Below, in pieces: positions 45,654-53,585 of a stretch of DNA of 64,000 bases. A program made the translations under genes and the position numbers. Below the pieces are notes generated by a model. It had not been told where the DNA came from. It saw nothing but the letters and a program-made list of their open reading frames with translations, and did no database searches. Numbering within the stretch: position 1 is the stretch's first letter; each line of letters starts with the position of its first letter. Source of the DNA: Pseudomonas sp. p1(2021b) (GTDB lineage Bacteria; Pseudomonadota; Gammaproteobacteria; Pseudomonadales; Pseudomonadaceae); contig NZ_CP083746.1 in assembly GCF_020151015.1 (NCBI RefSeq), positions 3,315,001-3,379,000 of the forward strand, written 5' to 3'.

Positions 45654-47348
45654 TCAGAAACCCAGGCTCAGGTATTCGGCGACCGGCCCCAGGGCCAGGG
45701 TCGGCAGGAAGGTCAGGCCACCGACCAGCAGGATGGTCACCAGCAGCAGGACGGTGAACAGCGGGCCATGGGTGGGGAAGCTGTTCAAGCCTTGGGGGGC
45801 GCGCTGCTTCGCCGCCAGGCTGCCCGCCAGCGCCAGCACCGGCAGGATGTAGCCGAAGCGGCCGAGGAGCATGGCCAGGCCGATCATCAGATTGTGGTAC
45901 GGGGTGTTGGCGCCGAAGCCGGCGAACGCCGAGCCGTTGTTGGCCGTGCCCGAGGTATAGGCATAGAGCAACTGGCTGAAGCCGTGGGGGCCCGGGTTGG
46001 TCACCGCACCAGCAGGGCCTGGCAGGCTGGCGGCGAGGGCCCCGAGCACCAGCACACCGATCGGCATCACCAACAAGGTCACCACCAGCAGTTGCACCTC
46101 TCGCGCCTGGAGTTTCTTGCCCAGGTATTCCGGCGTGCGCCCGATCATCAGGCCCGCCAGGAACACGGCGACCAGCACGAACAGCAGCATGCCGTACAGG
46201 CCAGCCCCCACGCCGCCGAAGATCACCTCGCCCACCATCATGTTGACCATGGCCACCATACCGGTCAGGGGGTTGAGGCTGTCATGCATGGCATTGACCG
46301 AACCGTTGGAGGCAGCCGTGGTGGTGACCGTCCACAGCACCGAGGCGGTCGTGCCGAAGCGGCTCTCCTTGCCCTCCAGCGGTGCGGCTTGTTGCACCTG
46401 GGCGCTTTGCAGGGCCGGGTTGGGCTGTTGCTCGGACCACAGCGCCGCAGCACCGCCGATCAGGAACAAGCCGAGCATGCAGGCGAGGATGGCGCGGCTC
46501 TGGCGCAGGTCCTTGACGTAGTGGCCGAACGTGAACACCAGCGCTGCCGGAATGAGGATGATCGATGCCACCTCGAACAGGTTGCTCCAGGCCGTGGGGT
46601 TCTCGAAGGGGTGGGCGGAGTTGACGCCGAAGAAGCCACCGCCGTTGGTGCCCAGTTGCTTGATGGCGATCTGGCTGGCGGCCGGGCCCAGGGGGATGGT
46701 CTGGTCGGCGCCTTGCAGGGTCAGGGCATGGGTATAGTCGGCGAAGGTCTGCGGCACGCCCTGCCATACCAGCAGCAGCGCCAGCACCAGGCACAGCGGC
46801 AGCAGCACGTAGAGGGTGGCGCGCGTCAGGTCCACCCAGAAGTTGCCCACCGTGGTGGCCGAACGCCGAGCGATGCCCCGGCACAAGGCGACCAGTACGG
46901 CCAGGCCAGTGGCGGCACTGACGAAGTTCTGCACGGTCAGGCCGATCATCTGGCTCAGGTAGCTGACCGAAGCCTCGCCGCTGTAGGCCTGCCAATTGGT
47001 GTTGGTCATGAAGCTCACGGCGGTGTTGAACGCCAGCGACCACTCCTGGCCCGCCAGGTGTTGCGGGTTGAGCGGCAGGCTGCCCTGCAGCAGCAACACC
47101 GCGAACAGGATCACGAAGCCCACCAGGTTGAACGCCAGCAGCGCCAAGGTGTACTGCTTCCAGTTCTGTTCCTGCTCGGCACGTACGCCAGCCAGGCGGT
47201 AGCATCCCCGCTCCACCGGCCCGAGCACCGGTGACAGCCAGGTCCGCCGGCCTTCCATGACCCTGAAGCAGAACCGCCCAAGCCAAGGCGCAGGCAGCAG
47301 CACGATGGCGAAGAATGCCGCCAGCAATACATAGTCGTAACTGTGCAT
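45654..47348 (-). CDS. kdpA: K+-transporting ATPase subunit KdpA
   Basis: This 564-residue integral membrane protein holds the K+ selectivity filter; the repeats [29 protein letters not shown], and [21 protein letters not shown] correspond to the filter loops. ATG 47348 was chosen because GGGAG lies 6 bases upstream; a GTG at 47354 would add two residues but overlaps the spacing. It lies 9 bases after kdpF. Confidence 0.97.
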   Translation of the reverse strand: MHSYDYVLLAAFFAIVLLPAPWLGRFCFRVMEGRRTWLSPVLGPVERGCYRLAGVRAEQEQNWKQYTLALLAFNLVGFVILFAVLLLQGSLPLNPQHLAGQEWSLAFNTAVSFMTNTNWQAYSGEASVSYLSQMIGLTVQNFVSAATGLAVLVALCRGIARRSATTVGNFWVDLTRATLYVLLPLCLVLALLLVWQGVPQTFADYTHALTLQGADQTIPLGPAASQIAIKQLGTNGGGFFGVNSAHPFENPTAWSNLFEVASIILIPAALVFTFGHYVKDLRQSRAILACMLGLFLIGGAAALWSEQQPNPALQSAQVQQAAPLEGKESRFGTTASVLWTVTTTAASNGSVNAMHDSLNPLTGMVAMVNMMVGEVIFGGVGAGLYGMLLFVLVAVFLAGLMIGRTPEYLGKKLQAREVQLLVVTLLVMPIGVLVLGALAASLPGPAGAVTNPGPHGFSQLLYAYTSGTANNGSAFAGFGANTPYHNLMIGLAMLLGRFGYILPVLALAGSLAAKQRAPQGLNSFPTHGPLFTVLLLVTILLVGGLTFLPTLALGPVAEYLSLGF

Positions 47349-47357
47349 GGCCACTCC

Positions 47358-47447
47358 CTAGCCGCGATCGGCGCGCAGCAGCGCCACCAGCAGGTAAACC
47401 GCCAACGCCACTGCCAATAGCAGCGACACCCCATCGAGCATGTTCAT
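47358..47447 (-). CDS. kdpF: K+-transporting ATPase subunit KdpF, 29 residues
   Basis: A 29-codon frame reads as one hydrophobic helix (LLLAVALAVYLLVALL) flanked by MNMLDGVS and RADRG. It begins the kdp operon, 9 bases upstream of kdpA, with GGGAG before its ATG. This is the expected size and place of KdpF, a lipid-like stabiliser of the KdpABC complex. Confidence 0.92.
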   Translation of the reverse strand: MNMLDGVSLLLAVALAVYLLVALLRADRG

Positions 47448-47501
47448 GTGCGAATCTCCCGTTCCACGGCTTGGGCCGCTTTAGGGAAATTGTCCGAGTC
47501 A

Positions 47502-47557
47502 GGGGCGTAAAGGGGCGAGATCGGGGGGTGGGTCAGGGCATAAAGAGTGCGTAAAAA
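47502..47557 (-). promoter_or_regulatory. Possible KdpE-binding region upstream of kdpF
   Basis: Two copies of TTTACGC (- strand; at 47505-47511 and 47549-47555) lie 44 bases apart, about four helical turns, on T-rich sequence TTTTTACGCACTCTTTATG. E. coli KdpE binds a T-rich site upstream of kdpF; this is a weak analogy based on position and composition. Confidence 0.3.
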
Positions 47558-47599
47558 TCAGCTGTTTTCGGTGCCTGAACCGGCCCAATCGCGGGACAA

Positions 47600-47715
47600 G
47601 TAGGAGCGGCCTTGTGCCGCGAAAGGGCCGCAAGGCGGCCCCAGTTGTCGTGGCGTTATCGATGAAATCCTGGGGCCGCCGCGCGGCTCTTTCGCGGCGC
47701 GAGGCCGCTCCTACA
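47600..47715. repeat. REP doublet upstream of the kdp operon
   Basis: The arms GTAGGAGCGGCCTTGTGCCGCGAAAGGG (from 47600) and CTCTTTCGCGGCGCGAGGCCGCTCCTAC (47688-47715) enclose a loop with GTGGCGTTATCGATGAAATCC. The loop closely resembles that of the kdpC doublet at 42904-43017. Confidence 0.9.
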
Positions 47716-47737
47716 AGGGAACCGCGTGGGGCTATCG

Positions 47738-48796
47738 TTATGGCTGCGCCTGCGGGGGCTGCTGCCCGGCGTTGCGGCTCCAGTCCAGCAGCAGGCTGTA
47801 GCCCACGGCCAGCAAGGTCGGGCCGATGAACAGGCCGATGAAGCCGAAGGCGATCAACCCACCGAACACCCCGAGCAGCACGATCACCAACGGCAGGTTG
47901 CCGCCGCGGCTGATCAAGTAAGGCTTGAGCACGTTGTCCACGCCACTGATGATGAAGGTGCCCCACAAGCCGAGGAACACCGCCATGCCGTACTCGCCCT
48001 TCCACACCAGCCAGCCGGTGGCAGGTATCCAGGCCAGCGGCGGCCCCATGGGGATCAGGCTGAGCATGAAGGTGACCAGCCCCAGCACGATGGCACCCGG
48101 TACGCCGGCGATCAGGAAACCGATCATGGCCAGCAGGCCCTGGGCGGCGGCGGTGCCGATCACGCCGTTGACCACACGCTGCACGGTCCCGGCCACCAGG
48201 TCCAGGTAGTACTCGGCGCGCTCGCCCATCAGCCGCTGCAGCAGGCGCAGGACGAAGGCCGCCAGGCGTGGCCCGTCGCGATAGAAGAAGAACACGAACA
48301 CCAGGCTCAGGGTCAGCTCGAGCACGCCGCTGCCGATCTGCGCGCTGCGTGCCAGCAACCAGTTGCCCACCTGGCCCAGGTGCGGCTTGACCGACGCCAG
48401 CAGCGCAGCGCCCTGTTGGTCCAGGGACGCCCACCAAGCCACCAGGCGTTCCCCCACGAAGGGCATGTTGCCCAGCCAGGCCGGCGCATCGGGCAGGCCA
48501 TCGACCTGCACGTCGCGCACGAAAGCGGTGGCGTCGCGGATGTGGTCGGCCAGGTTGAAACCCAACCACACCAGCGGCAGGGCCACCAGCAGAATCCACA
48601 CGGCGGTGAGCAGGCCCGCAGCGAGAGTTTCCCGCCCACCCAAGGCCCGCGTGAGCAGGCGCATCAACGGCCAGCTGGCAAAGGCCAGGATCGCGCCCCA
48701 CAGCAACGCCGAGATGAACGGGGCCATGACCCACAGGCCGGCGCCGAGCAAGGCCAGGAGAAGGATCTGGATCAACAGCCGGTCATTGTTGGCCAT
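47738..48796 (-). CDS. AI-2E family transporter / PerM-type permease
   Basis: This 352-residue membrane protein has about seven to eight TM segments, beginning LIQILLLALLGAGLWVM and IGFIGLFIGPTLLAVGYSLL near the end. The family pattern GTVQRVVNGVIGTAAAQGLLAMIGFLIAGVP and LIPMGPPLAWIPA is clear. Members export AI-2, polyamines or Na+/H+, so the transported solute is not assignable. It precedes the DUF4892 gene end by 13 bases. Confidence 0.9.
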   Translation of the reverse strand: MANNDRLLIQILLLALLGAGLWVMAPFISALLWGAILAFASWPLMRLLTRALGGRETLAAGLLTAVWILLVALPLVWLGFNLADHIRDATAFVRDVQVDGLPDAPAWLGNMPFVGERLVAWWASLDQQGAALLASVKPHLGQVGNWLLARSAQIGSGVLELTLSLVFVFFFYRDGPRLAAFVLRLLQRLMGERAEYYLDLVAGTVQRVVNGVIGTAAAQGLLAMIGFLIAGVPGAIVLGLVTFMLSLIPMGPPLAWIPATGWLVWKGEYGMAVFLGLWGTFIISGVDNVLKPYLISRGGNLPLVIVLLGVFGGLIAFGFIGLFIGPTLLAVGYSLLLDWSRNAGQQPPQAQP

Positions 48797-48809
48797 CGTG
48801 GCACTCCGC

Positions 48810-49592
48810 TCAACGGATCAATTCCAGGTGCAGCCCATCGGTGGTGGCAGTGCCCACTTCCAGGCGCGCGGCGCGCACGCCAGCCTGCACCAGTTGCTCG
48901 CGCCAGGCTTCGGCCTGGGCGCCGCTGAGGCTGGCGCGCAAGGTGCTGTCCAGGTTCAGGCTGCGCCCGAGCAAGGCCACCCACGCCGGTTGCGGCGCGG
49001 CCAGGTCAGGGTAGTCCAGCTTGCCGGTGTCGCGCAGCTCGCGCAGCACCGTGGCCGGGGTCGGCAGCAGCTCGCCCAGGGGGCTGGCGGAGACGAACTC
49101 CTCGACATGCAGATAGGCGCGGCGGTTGCCCCGGGTGACGCTGTAGAGTGAGACCAGGGTGTCGGCCTCGTCGGCAGAGCGGCGCAGGAGGATGAACGCC
49201 TGCTGCTCGTCGCCGCCGTTGAGCCGGGCGTTGGCGAACACCTCGTTGGCCCATAGGCTGGCCTCGCCGCAATCGCGGCCCTGGCACCAGAACAGCGGGT
49301 AGCCGCCATCGCGCTGCAGGGCTTCGCGGGCGCTGGTGAAGGCTTCACGGGCAGTGCGCTCCACAGGCAGCTCGTAGGTGACGGAACTCACCTGCCCGCG
49401 GCTCTCGACTTTTTCCTCGACCCGCAACCGGCCACTGATCTTGCGCAGCGGGCCCATGGGGTAGACCCGTTCCTGCTCCACGGCCGGCCGCTGGTCGACC
49501 ACCTTGGCGTCCACCGGCACCGGCAGGCTGCCCGCCCACGACAACGGGCTGGCCAGGCCCAGGCACGCGGCGATAAAAATACGTGCGCTCAT
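48810..49592 (-). CDS. DUF4892 domain-containing exported protein
   Basis: This 260-residue protein has a signal peptide (ARIFIAACLGLASPLSWA, cleavage near residue 20). The body matches the DUF4892 pattern: LPVPVDAKVVDQR, YELPVERTAREAFTSAREAL, LFWCQGRDCGEASLWANEVF with two cysteines that may pair, and LHVEEFVSASPLGELLPTP. Function unknown, probably periplasmic. ATG 49592 overlaps the stop of an upstream 20-codon ORF (ATGA), so its translation looks coupled. Confidence 0.8.
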   Translation of the reverse strand: MSARIFIAACLGLASPLSWAGSLPVPVDAKVVDQRPAVEQERVYPMGPLRKISGRLRVEEKVESRGQVSSVTYELPVERTAREAFTSAREALQRDGGYPLFWCQGRDCGEASLWANEVFANARLNGGDEQQAFILLRRSADEADTLVSLYSVTRGNRRAYLHVEEFVSASPLGELLPTPATVLRELRDTGKLDYPDLAAPQPAWVALLGRSLNLDSTLRASLSGAQAEAWREQLVQAGVRAARLEVGTATTDGLHLELIR

Positions 49593-49651
49593 CGGCCACC
49601 CTTTACGCCCAGGGCGCCGGTGAAACTGTCCAGGATGTCTGGCATGTGCAT
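49589..49651 (-). CDS. 20-codon ORF coupled to the DUF4892 gene
   Basis: The frame begins ATGCACATGCCAGACATCC, with GGGAG 6 bases before the ATG, and ends in TGA overlapping the next ATG by 4 bases. The peptide starts MHMPDILDSFTGALG and has no signal or obvious attenuator codons. The good ribosome binding site and exact overlap support translation; a leader role is inferred. Confidence 0.55.
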   Translation of the reverse strand: MHMPDILDSFTGALGVKGGR

Positions 49652-49701
49652 GGTTGTCTCCCTGTTCAACCCGCCAAGCCTCGACACTTGTTCGGTGCAA
49701 G

Positions 49702-50556
49702 TCAAGAAAAGCCGAAGAAGCGATTGAAACAGTCTGCAACAAGGGTTGCACCGTGTTCGTCGTTCAGGTGCAGGTGATGGCCACCGGGCAAGGTGACCTG
49801 CTCGAAGGGTAGCTGCTCCAGCAAGGCCGTGTGGCGGACGAGCATGCCGTCGGCGGCCACCACCAGGCAGGCCGGGCATGCGACTCGCTGGACGAAGGCC
49901 ATGGCCTGGGCGTCGTTCAGGCGCATCGGCGATGGCAGGGTCAGGCGGCTGTCGCTGCGCCAGCTGTAGCCACCCGGGACCGGCATCAGGCCACGCTGGG
50001 CGAGCAGCTCGGCGGCTTCGCGGCTGACCGCGACCATGCCCTTCATGCGCGCCTGCACGCCCTCCTCCAGGGTCGGATACACCGACTTGCGCTTGCCGTC
50101 CAGGCGCAGCTGTGCCTGCAGGGCCATGCCCAGGCGCTCGGCAGCGTCCTGTTCACGCCCGGTGGGCGGTACCACGCCGTCGATCAGCGCCAGGTGGCTG
50201 ACTCGGTCTGGCAAGGCGCCGGCCAACTGCACCGAAATGATCGCCCCCAAGGAATGCCCGATCAGGCCAAAACGCTGCCAGCCCAACTGCTCGGCCACCC
50301 GCAGCACGTCGTGGGCGTAGTCGGTCAAGGCGTAGCCGGCGCCTTGGGGGCGGTGTTCGGAATACCCATGCCCGGCCAGGTCCAGGGCGACGATGCGCAG
50401 GCCTTTCAAGCGCGGCGCCAGGCGGATGAAGCTGTTGGCGTTGTCCAGCCAGCCGTGCAGGGCGATCACCGGTAGGCCATCGGCCGGGCCGAACAGGTGC
50501 GCGGCCAGCTCGATGTGGCCCAGGGCGAGGCGGACCTCCTCGACCTGCGTGTTCAT
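49702..50556 (-). CDS. Alpha/beta hydrolase
   Basis: This 284-residue alpha/beta-hydrolase has the nucleophile elbow GHSLGA (LIGHSLGAIISVQ, about residues 99-111), oxyanion region ALHGWLDNANSF and the final catalytic histidine in LPGGHHLHLNDEH. The substrate is unknown; esterase or lipase-like activity is likely. It overlaps the next hydrolase gene by 4 bases and the two probably are one unit. It matches the PA1622-type hydrolase order of pseudomonads. Confidence 0.88.
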   Translation of the reverse strand: MNTQVEEVRLALGHIELAAHLFGPADGLPVIALHGWLDNANSFIRLAPRLKGLRIVALDLAGHGYSEHRPQGAGYALTDYAHDVLRVAEQLGWQRFGLIGHSLGAIISVQLAGALPDRVSHLALIDGVVPPTGREQDAAERLGMALQAQLRLDGKRKSVYPTLEEGVQARMKGMVAVSREAAELLAQRGLMPVPGGYSWRSDSRLTLPSPMRLNDAQAMAFVQRVACPACLVVAADGMLVRHTALLEQLPFEQVTLPGGHHLHLNDEHGATLVADCFNRFFGFS

Positions 50557-51341
50557 GGGCGGCTCCAGCGGGCGAACAGGCCTTTGAGCAGGCTGGCGGT
50601 ATCGCCCGGACGCTCCAGCGGGAACATGTGCCCGCCCGGGATGCTGTGGTATTCACCCTTGGGCAGGGTACGTACGGCCAGGGCATGGTGCCGGCGAATC
50701 ACCCCGCTGTGATCGCCGCGCACCATGGCCAAGGGCACCTGCAACCGGCGCGCGGGCGCCGGGCTGACATGGGGAATGCTGCGGTAGATGCGGATTTCGG
50801 TGTCCGGGTCGAAGCAAAGGCGCAAGCCCTCCCCGGTCGCCTGCAGGCCGTGCTCGAGGTACGCCTCCAGGCACTCGGGATCGAAGTGGCGGAACAGGGT
50901 CTTGCTGGCGAAGTAGGCCCGGGCGCTGTCGCGATCGGGAAAGGCCTCGCGTCGCCCCAGGGTGCGCCCAGCCGGCGTGATGCGGTCGATGAAACCAAAA
51001 CGCTTGGCCGCACGGATCAGCCACTGGTCGGCACGGGTCAGCACCGGGGAGTCGAGCATCACCACGCCACGGTAGTACTGCGGGCAGCGTAGTGCCGCAT
51101 GCAGGTGCAGCACCCCGCCCAGGGAATGGCCGACGCCCCACACCGGCTGCTCTTGCCGGGCAAGGTGGTGCAGCAGTTCATCGACCAGGTTCTGCCAGTT
51201 GTCGTCGACCGGGAAGCGCGGGTCATGGGCATGCTGGGCCAGGTGCTGGACCTGGTAGTCCGGCGCCAGGGCGGCGAACAGCTTGCCGTAGGTGGCCGAG
51301 GGGAAGCCGTTGGCGTGGGCGAAGAAGATCTGCTGCGACAT
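50553..51341 (-). CDS. Alpha/beta hydrolase
   Basis: This 262-residue alpha/beta-hydrolase has the elbow GVGHSLGGVLHLH (about residues 70-82), a start typical of this branch (IFFAHANGFPSATY) and a catalytic His in SIPGGHMFPLERP. Function unknown. It lies upstream of another hydrolase gene and overlaps it by 4 bases. A dyad operator-like site lies 20 bases upstream of its start. Confidence 0.88.
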   Translation of the reverse strand: MSQQIFFAHANGFPSATYGKLFAALAPDYQVQHLAQHAHDPRFPVDDNWQNLVDELLHHLARQEQPVWGVGHSLGGVLHLHAALRCPQYYRGVVMLDSPVLTRADQWLIRAAKRFGFIDRITPAGRTLGRREAFPDRDSARAYFASKTLFRHFDPECLEAYLEHGLQATGEGLRLCFDPDTEIRIYRSIPHVSPAPARRLQVPLAMVRGDHSGVIRRHHALAVRTLPKGEYHSIPGGHMFPLERPGDTASLLKGLFARWSRP

Positions 51342-51360
51342 GACGGCCGGGTCTGCGTGG

Positions 51361-51378
51361 AAAATGAGCGTTCATTTT
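51361..51378. promoter_or_regulatory. Operator-like palindrome upstream of the hydrolase pair
   Basis: AAAATGA-GCGT-TCATTTT is a perfect 7+7 inverted repeat 20 bases before the hydrolase start (- strand). Symmetry and spacing resemble operators of TetR-type repressors; no TetR gene is in the immediate neighbourhood. Confidence 0.5.
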
Positions 51379-51521
51379 CGACAAGGGGCGCAGGGGCGGC
51401 AACGTTCGGAAAAGTCATCCGAGACGGCGATCAGGCCATTCGCGGGCCTTTATGGCACTTGGGGCCCGTTGTGTGCTGCTTCGTCTGTTCATTTAAGGTT
51501 GTCAGGGTAGGCCTTGAGACA

Positions 51522-51576
51522 GGTGCTGCCCGTCAGATCGAGCGCCGCCCGCGCGGCGCTCGATCTGACAAGCACC
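51522..51576. other. Long perfect hairpin between sixA and the hydrolase pair
   Basis: The 17-bp arms GTCAGATCGAGCGCCGC (51532-51548) and GCGGCGCTCGATCTGAC (51553-51569) are exact complements with a 4-base loop, and GGTGCT/AGCACC extend the outer stem. No T-run follows on either side. It could be a terminator for sixA, a transcript-protecting hairpin or a small repeat; it is not of the REP type. Confidence 0.75.
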
Positions 51577-51602
51577 GAAGCGCTTTAAGGGAACATTACC
51601 AC

Positions 51603-52061
51603 TCACCCCGCGTGATGCAGCCCCCGCAAGGTCATCAACCCCGCCAGCGGCCAATCCCCTTCGAGCTCCGCCAGGCTGGCGGTGCTCATGGGCGCCGGTT
51701 GCTGGCCATGGCCATGCTCCAGCATACCCACCAGGTTACCCACCAACGGTTGGTGGCTCACCAGCAGCACCTGCTCCAGGCCCAGCTTGTCCAGCTCGCT
51801 GATCACCTCGCCGGCAGCGCTGTCAGGGGTCAGCCAGGAAACCGTGCGCACCGGTTCGGCGAACCCGAGTGCATCGTGTACCAGCGCCGCCGTCTGCTGG
51901 GCCCGCACGTAGGGGCTGGCGATGATCGCATCCAGTGGCTGCCCCAACAGGCGCGCAGCGCTGCGCACGACCTGCTCGCGCCCGTGGGCGGTCAGGCGCC
52001 GCTCGGCATCGGTGTTGGCCCGCGGCTCGGCCTCGCCATGGCGCAGCACCCAGAGCTTCAC
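51603..52061 (-). CDS. sixA: Phosphohistidine phosphatase SixA
   Basis: This 152-residue histidine-phosphatase-superfamily enzyme has the RHG motif at the start (LWVLRHGEAEPRANTDAERRLTAHG) and the second histidine in LVSHQPLVGNLV. SixA removes phosphate from phosphohistidine on HPt domains or the PTS. Its start overlaps the stop of the DUF4389 gene by 4 bases, so the two are coupled. Confidence 0.92.
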   Translation of the reverse strand: MKLWVLRHGEAEPRANTDAERRLTAHGREQVVRSAARLLGQPLDAIIASPYVRAQQTAALVHDALGFAEPVRTVSWLTPDSAAGEVISELDKLGLEQVLLVSHQPLVGNLVGMLEHGHGQQPAPMSTASLAELEGDWPLAGLMTLRGLHHAG

Positions 52062-52405
52062 AGCTTGGGCTCCTCGTCACGCACCGGGTGGGCGGCCGCG
52101 GCCACCTCATGGGGTTGCTCGCCCTCCGGGGCGCGGGGCGCTGGCCAGTCAGCAAACGGCCAGGGCTTCTGGTCGCTGTGGAAGGTGCCGAAGCGACCGA
52201 TCTGCGCCAGGTACTGGCTGAGGCTGTCGCCGAAGTTCATCAGGCTGCCGTTGGGCGCGCCATAGACCAGGCGGTAGATCAGTTGCACCAGCACCAGGCC
52301 GCCCAGCAGCAGTTGGGCCACATGCCAGACCAACAGGAATACCAGCATCCACAGTACCCGCAGGATGATCGATTCGCGCTCGGCGCGGTTTACAGGGTCA
52401 TTCAT
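52058..52405 (-). CDS. DUF4389 domain-containing membrane protein
   Basis: This 115-residue protein has one or two membrane segments (IILRVLWMLVFLLVWHVAQLLLGGLVLVQLIY, residues about 12-43), then a charged tail with EEPKL at the end. DUF4389 proteins are small inner-membrane proteins of unknown role and usually lie beside gpsA and sixA in pseudomonads. It is 15 bases from gpsA. Confidence 0.85.
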   Translation of the reverse strand: MNDPVNRAERESIILRVLWMLVFLLVWHVAQLLLGGLVLVQLIYRLVYGAPNGSLMNFGDSLSQYLAQIGRFGTFHSDQKPWPFADWPAPRAPEGEQPHEVAAAAHPVRDEEPKL

Positions 52406-52420
52406 GGATTGGCTCCGGGG

Positions 52421-53446
52421 TCAGTTGAAACCGCTGATGGAAATGAAATCGACGTCGGTCTTGGGTTCGGCACGCATCAGGTGCTCGATCACCTGGTTCA
52501 GGGTACGCCCTTCGAACAGGATCGCATGCAGCCCGGCCACCAGCGGCATGTATACCTGAACCTCCTGGGCCTTGGCCTTGAGCACTTTGAGGGTGTTGAC
52601 GCCCTCGGCCACCTCGCCCAGGCGGCTGACCGCCTGCTCCAGACTCAGGCCCTGGCCCAAGGCGTGGCCAACCTGGTAGTTGCGGCTTTTGGGCGAGGAA
52701 CAGGTGACGATCAGGTCGCCGACGCCGGCAAGGCCCAGGAAGGTCATGGGGTTGGCGCCCAGGCTCACGGCGAAGCGGGTCATCTCGGCCAGGGCACGGG
52801 TGATCAGCATGCTCTTGGTGTTCTCGCCCATGCCCAGGGCCACGGCCATGCCAGCGATGATCGCGTAGACGTTCTTCAGCGCCCCACCCAGCTCGACACC
52901 GAAGCGGTCGGCGCTGGCGTACACGCGGAAGGTGCGCCCGTGCAGCACGGCCTGCACCCGCTGGCAAAGGTCTTCATCCTCGCTCGCCACCACGGTGGCA
53001 GTCAGGGCGTGCTCGGCGATCTCACGTGCCAGGTTCGGCCCCGAGAGCACGCCGATGCGAGCCTGTGGAGCGATCTCTTCGAGGATCTGGCTCATCAGCT
53101 TGAAGCTTTGCGCCTCGATGCCCTTGGTCAGGCTCACCAGGCCCTTGCCGCGCAGCAGCTGGGCATGGGGCGCCAGCACGCTGCGCAGGGCACTGGACGG
53201 CAGCGCGACGAAGATCAGGTCGCAAGCCTGCAGGGTGGCCAGCAGGTCATTGACCGGCTCGACCCCGTCATGCAGGCGGATGCCCTTGAGGTAGCGCGGA
53301 TTCTCGCGATTGACGCGCATGGCCTCGGCCTGCTCCGGGTCACGCATCCATTGGCGCACCGGCACGCCGTTCTCCGCCAGCAGGTTCGCCACGGCGGTGC
53401 CGAAGCTGCCGCCTCCCAGAACTGCAACAGGTTGCTGTTCAGTCAT
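52421..53446 (-). CDS. gpsA: Glycerol-3-phosphate dehydrogenase [NAD(P)+]
   Basis: This 341-residue enzyme reduces dihydroxyacetone phosphate to sn-glycerol-3-phosphate for phospholipid synthesis. The dinucleotide motif [15 protein letters not shown] starts at about residue 8. The catalytic-lysine segment [10 protein letters not shown] and the substrate-binding [16 protein letters not shown] are present. ATG 53446 is chosen; a TTG at 53452 would add two residues. It is the first gene of the gpsA-DUF4389-sixA unit. Confidence 0.95.
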   Translation of the reverse strand: MTEQQPVAVLGGGSFGTAVANLLAENGVPVRQWMRDPEQAEAMRVNRENPRYLKGIRLHDGVEPVNDLLATLQACDLIFVALPSSALRSVLAPHAQLLRGKGLVSLTKGIEAQSFKLMSQILEEIAPQARIGVLSGPNLAREIAEHALTATVVASEDEDLCQRVQAVLHGRTFRVYASADRFGVELGGALKNVYAIIAGMAVALGMGENTKSMLITRALAEMTRFAVSLGANPMTFLGLAGVGDLIVTCSSPKSRNYQVGHALGQGLSLEQAVSRLGEVAEGVNTLKVLKAKAQEVQVYMPLVAGLHAILFEGRTLNQVIEHLMRAEPKTDVDFISISGFN

Positions 53447-53585
53447 ATCCAATCCGTTAAAGCCAATAAGTTAAGTGGCGACCGGGGCATTATACGGTGC
53501 GTATGCGACAGGGCCAGTGTCAGAGCTGTCGCAAACAGGTCATGGGCAGCACAGGGCACTGGCAAAACCCAAACGGTCGGTTAAC

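Noticed and set aside
43598..45757. 719-codon + strand frame opposite kdpB
   Set aside because: KdpB has every P-type ATPase motif; the opposite frame is a Gln/His/Gly-rich shadow.
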